A stretch of DNA of 15,347 nucleotides from Pseudomonadota bacterium (GTDB taxonomy: Bacteria; Desulfobacterota; Desulfovibrionia; Desulfovibrionales; Desulfovibrionaceae). The notes below the pieces were generated by a model that made no database searches, was not told the DNA's origin, and saw only the letters and a list, made by a program, of their open reading frames with translations. Where the stretch lies: NCBI GenBank assembly GCA_023450535.1, contig JAEXGX010000048.1:1-15347 (forward strand). Direction: 5' to 3'. Of the stretch, positions 14,542-15,347 are shown piece after piece. The translations under genes and the position numbers were made by a program. Every line of letters starts with the position of its first letter. The stretch's first letter is position 1.

Positions 14542-15347
14542 CTACTTCGCCATACAGTCGAGAACCGTTTGGGCGTCTTTCAGCCCTTTTTTGTTCATGT
14601 CTGCAAGCCATTGGTTCCACAGGGGGCGTCCCACGAGTTCGCTCCAGCGGGTTCTTTCCGCATCGGAAAGCTCGATGACTTCCTTCAGATGCGGGGTGAT
14701 TTCCGGTTGCAGTTCGCGGGAATCGTAGGAAAAGTGCTTGGCCAGCCACAGCGATCCGTCCCGTCCGCTGTTGGCGTCAATAGCCTTTTGCGCTTCCTGC
14801 GGCAGTTTGCTGTAGGTGCGCTGATTCATGGCGATGCAGAAGGTCACCATGCCCAACGGCACGTTGGTGGTGGCGTATTGGGCTTCATCGTACAGGCGGA
14901 AGCCGGATACGGATTCCCAGTCGCAGATCAGGCCGTCAATGACGCCTTTTTGCAGGCTCATGTACACGTCCGGCATGCCCAGTACAACCGGAACCGCTCC
15001 CAGAGCCCTGAGGCTGTTGACGTAGACCGAAGTGCAGCGGATCTTCATTCCTTTCAGCTCTTCCAATGAACGGACAGGTTTTTTGGTCAGCAGAAAGGCC
15101 GTGTCGGTGCTGTACAGAGCGATAAGCTTGTTGGCCGCAAAGGGCTTTGTGGCGGCAGGTACGTTATCCAGAATGTTCCAGATTCGCTCTGTGGCACCCA
15201 TAGCGTCCGTATAGGCCAGCCCGCCCAGCCCGATAACTTCCAGCAGCGGGTTCATGCCGGGATAACGGCCCATGGGCAGCCAGGCCATATCGGCGATGCC
15301 GTTGCGCACGGCCATCCAGGCCTGATTGTCCTTGGTCAGGGTGTTGT
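14542..15347 (-). CDS. TRAP transporter solute-binding protein (DctP type), system 2 (5' partial)
   Basis: The C-terminal 267 residues of a DctP-type protein. The frame stays open to the right edge, so the start and signal peptide lie outside the window; ATG 15315 is internal. The early segment AWMAVRNGIADMAWLP, the carboxylate-clamp motif KGMKIR (Arg codon 15037-15039) and MPDVYMSLQKGVIDG are all canonical. The retained arginine suggests an organic-acid substrate, unlike the system 1 protein. It is the first visible gene of the operon that continues into dctQ, dctM, the molybdoenzyme and its ferredoxin. Confidence 0.92.
   Translation of the reverse strand, partial: NTLTKDNQAWMAVRNGIADMAWLPMGRYPGMNPLLEVIGLGGLAYTDAMGATERIWNILDNVPAATKPFAANKLIALYSTDTAFLLTKKPVRSLEELKGMKIRCTSVYVNSLRALGAVPVVLGMPDVYMSLQKGVIDGLICDWESVSGFRLYDEAQYATTNVPLGMVTFCIAMNQRTYSKLPQEAQKAIDANSGRDGSLWLAKHFSYDSRELQPEITPHLKEVIELSDAERTRWSELVGRPLWNQWLADMNKKGLKDAQTVLDCMAK

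Overview
The window reads as a chromosomal segment of an anaerobic, probably host- or sediment-associated deltaproteobacterium. Desulfovibrionaceae, such as a Bilophila- or Desulfovibrio-like organism, fit best. This rests on moderately high GC, frequent GTG starts, strong AGGAG ribosome-binding sites, two TRAP transporters, a flavin/4Fe-4S ene-reductase and a molybdopterin/ferredoxin enzyme pair. The taxon is an inference from gene content; no phylogenetic marker is present.

Left end (1-1947, + strand): an arginine-biosynthesis group. It holds a 5'-truncated GNAT acetyltransferase of the short N-acetylglutamate synthase type, argF, and a small Cys-rich C_GCAxxG_C_C protein in one tight operon. 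A spacer with small palindromes and a perfect 18-19 bp hairpin (2141-2184) separates it from the rest.

Middle (2200-8491): an OYE-type ene-reductase (- strand) lies divergent from a LysR-type regulator (+ strand). A complete TRAP transporter operon (dctQ-dctM-dctP order, - strand) follows, converging on the regulator. A Crp/Fnr-family regulator (8702-9394, -) sits immediately upstream of this TRAP operon. A nearly identical 20-bp A/T-tract motif occurs upstream of both the ene-reductase (4296-4315) and the TRAP operon (8669-8688), in the same orientation, which suggests co-regulation.

Spacer (9395-9872): a gene-free tract packed with successive inverted repeats. It includes two 33-bp direct copies (31/33 identical) of a terminator-like element, one of which contains the stop codon of the upstream ferredoxin gene.

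Right end (9873-15347, - strand): a second operon, dctP(partial)-dctQ-dctM-molybdopterin oxidoreductase-four-cluster ferredoxin. The oxidoreductase pair has no visible twin-arginine signal and no membrane anchor in the window, so it is likely cytoplasmic. 

Taken together, two TRAP importers with different gene orders, an ene-reductase, a cytoplasmic molybdoenzyme pair and two regulators look like one accessory system. Its likely role is to import small organic acids or aromatics and process them reductively. The substrate cannot be read from the sequence. A plant-derived aromatic such as a hydroxycinnamate or polyphenol fragment is a testable guess.
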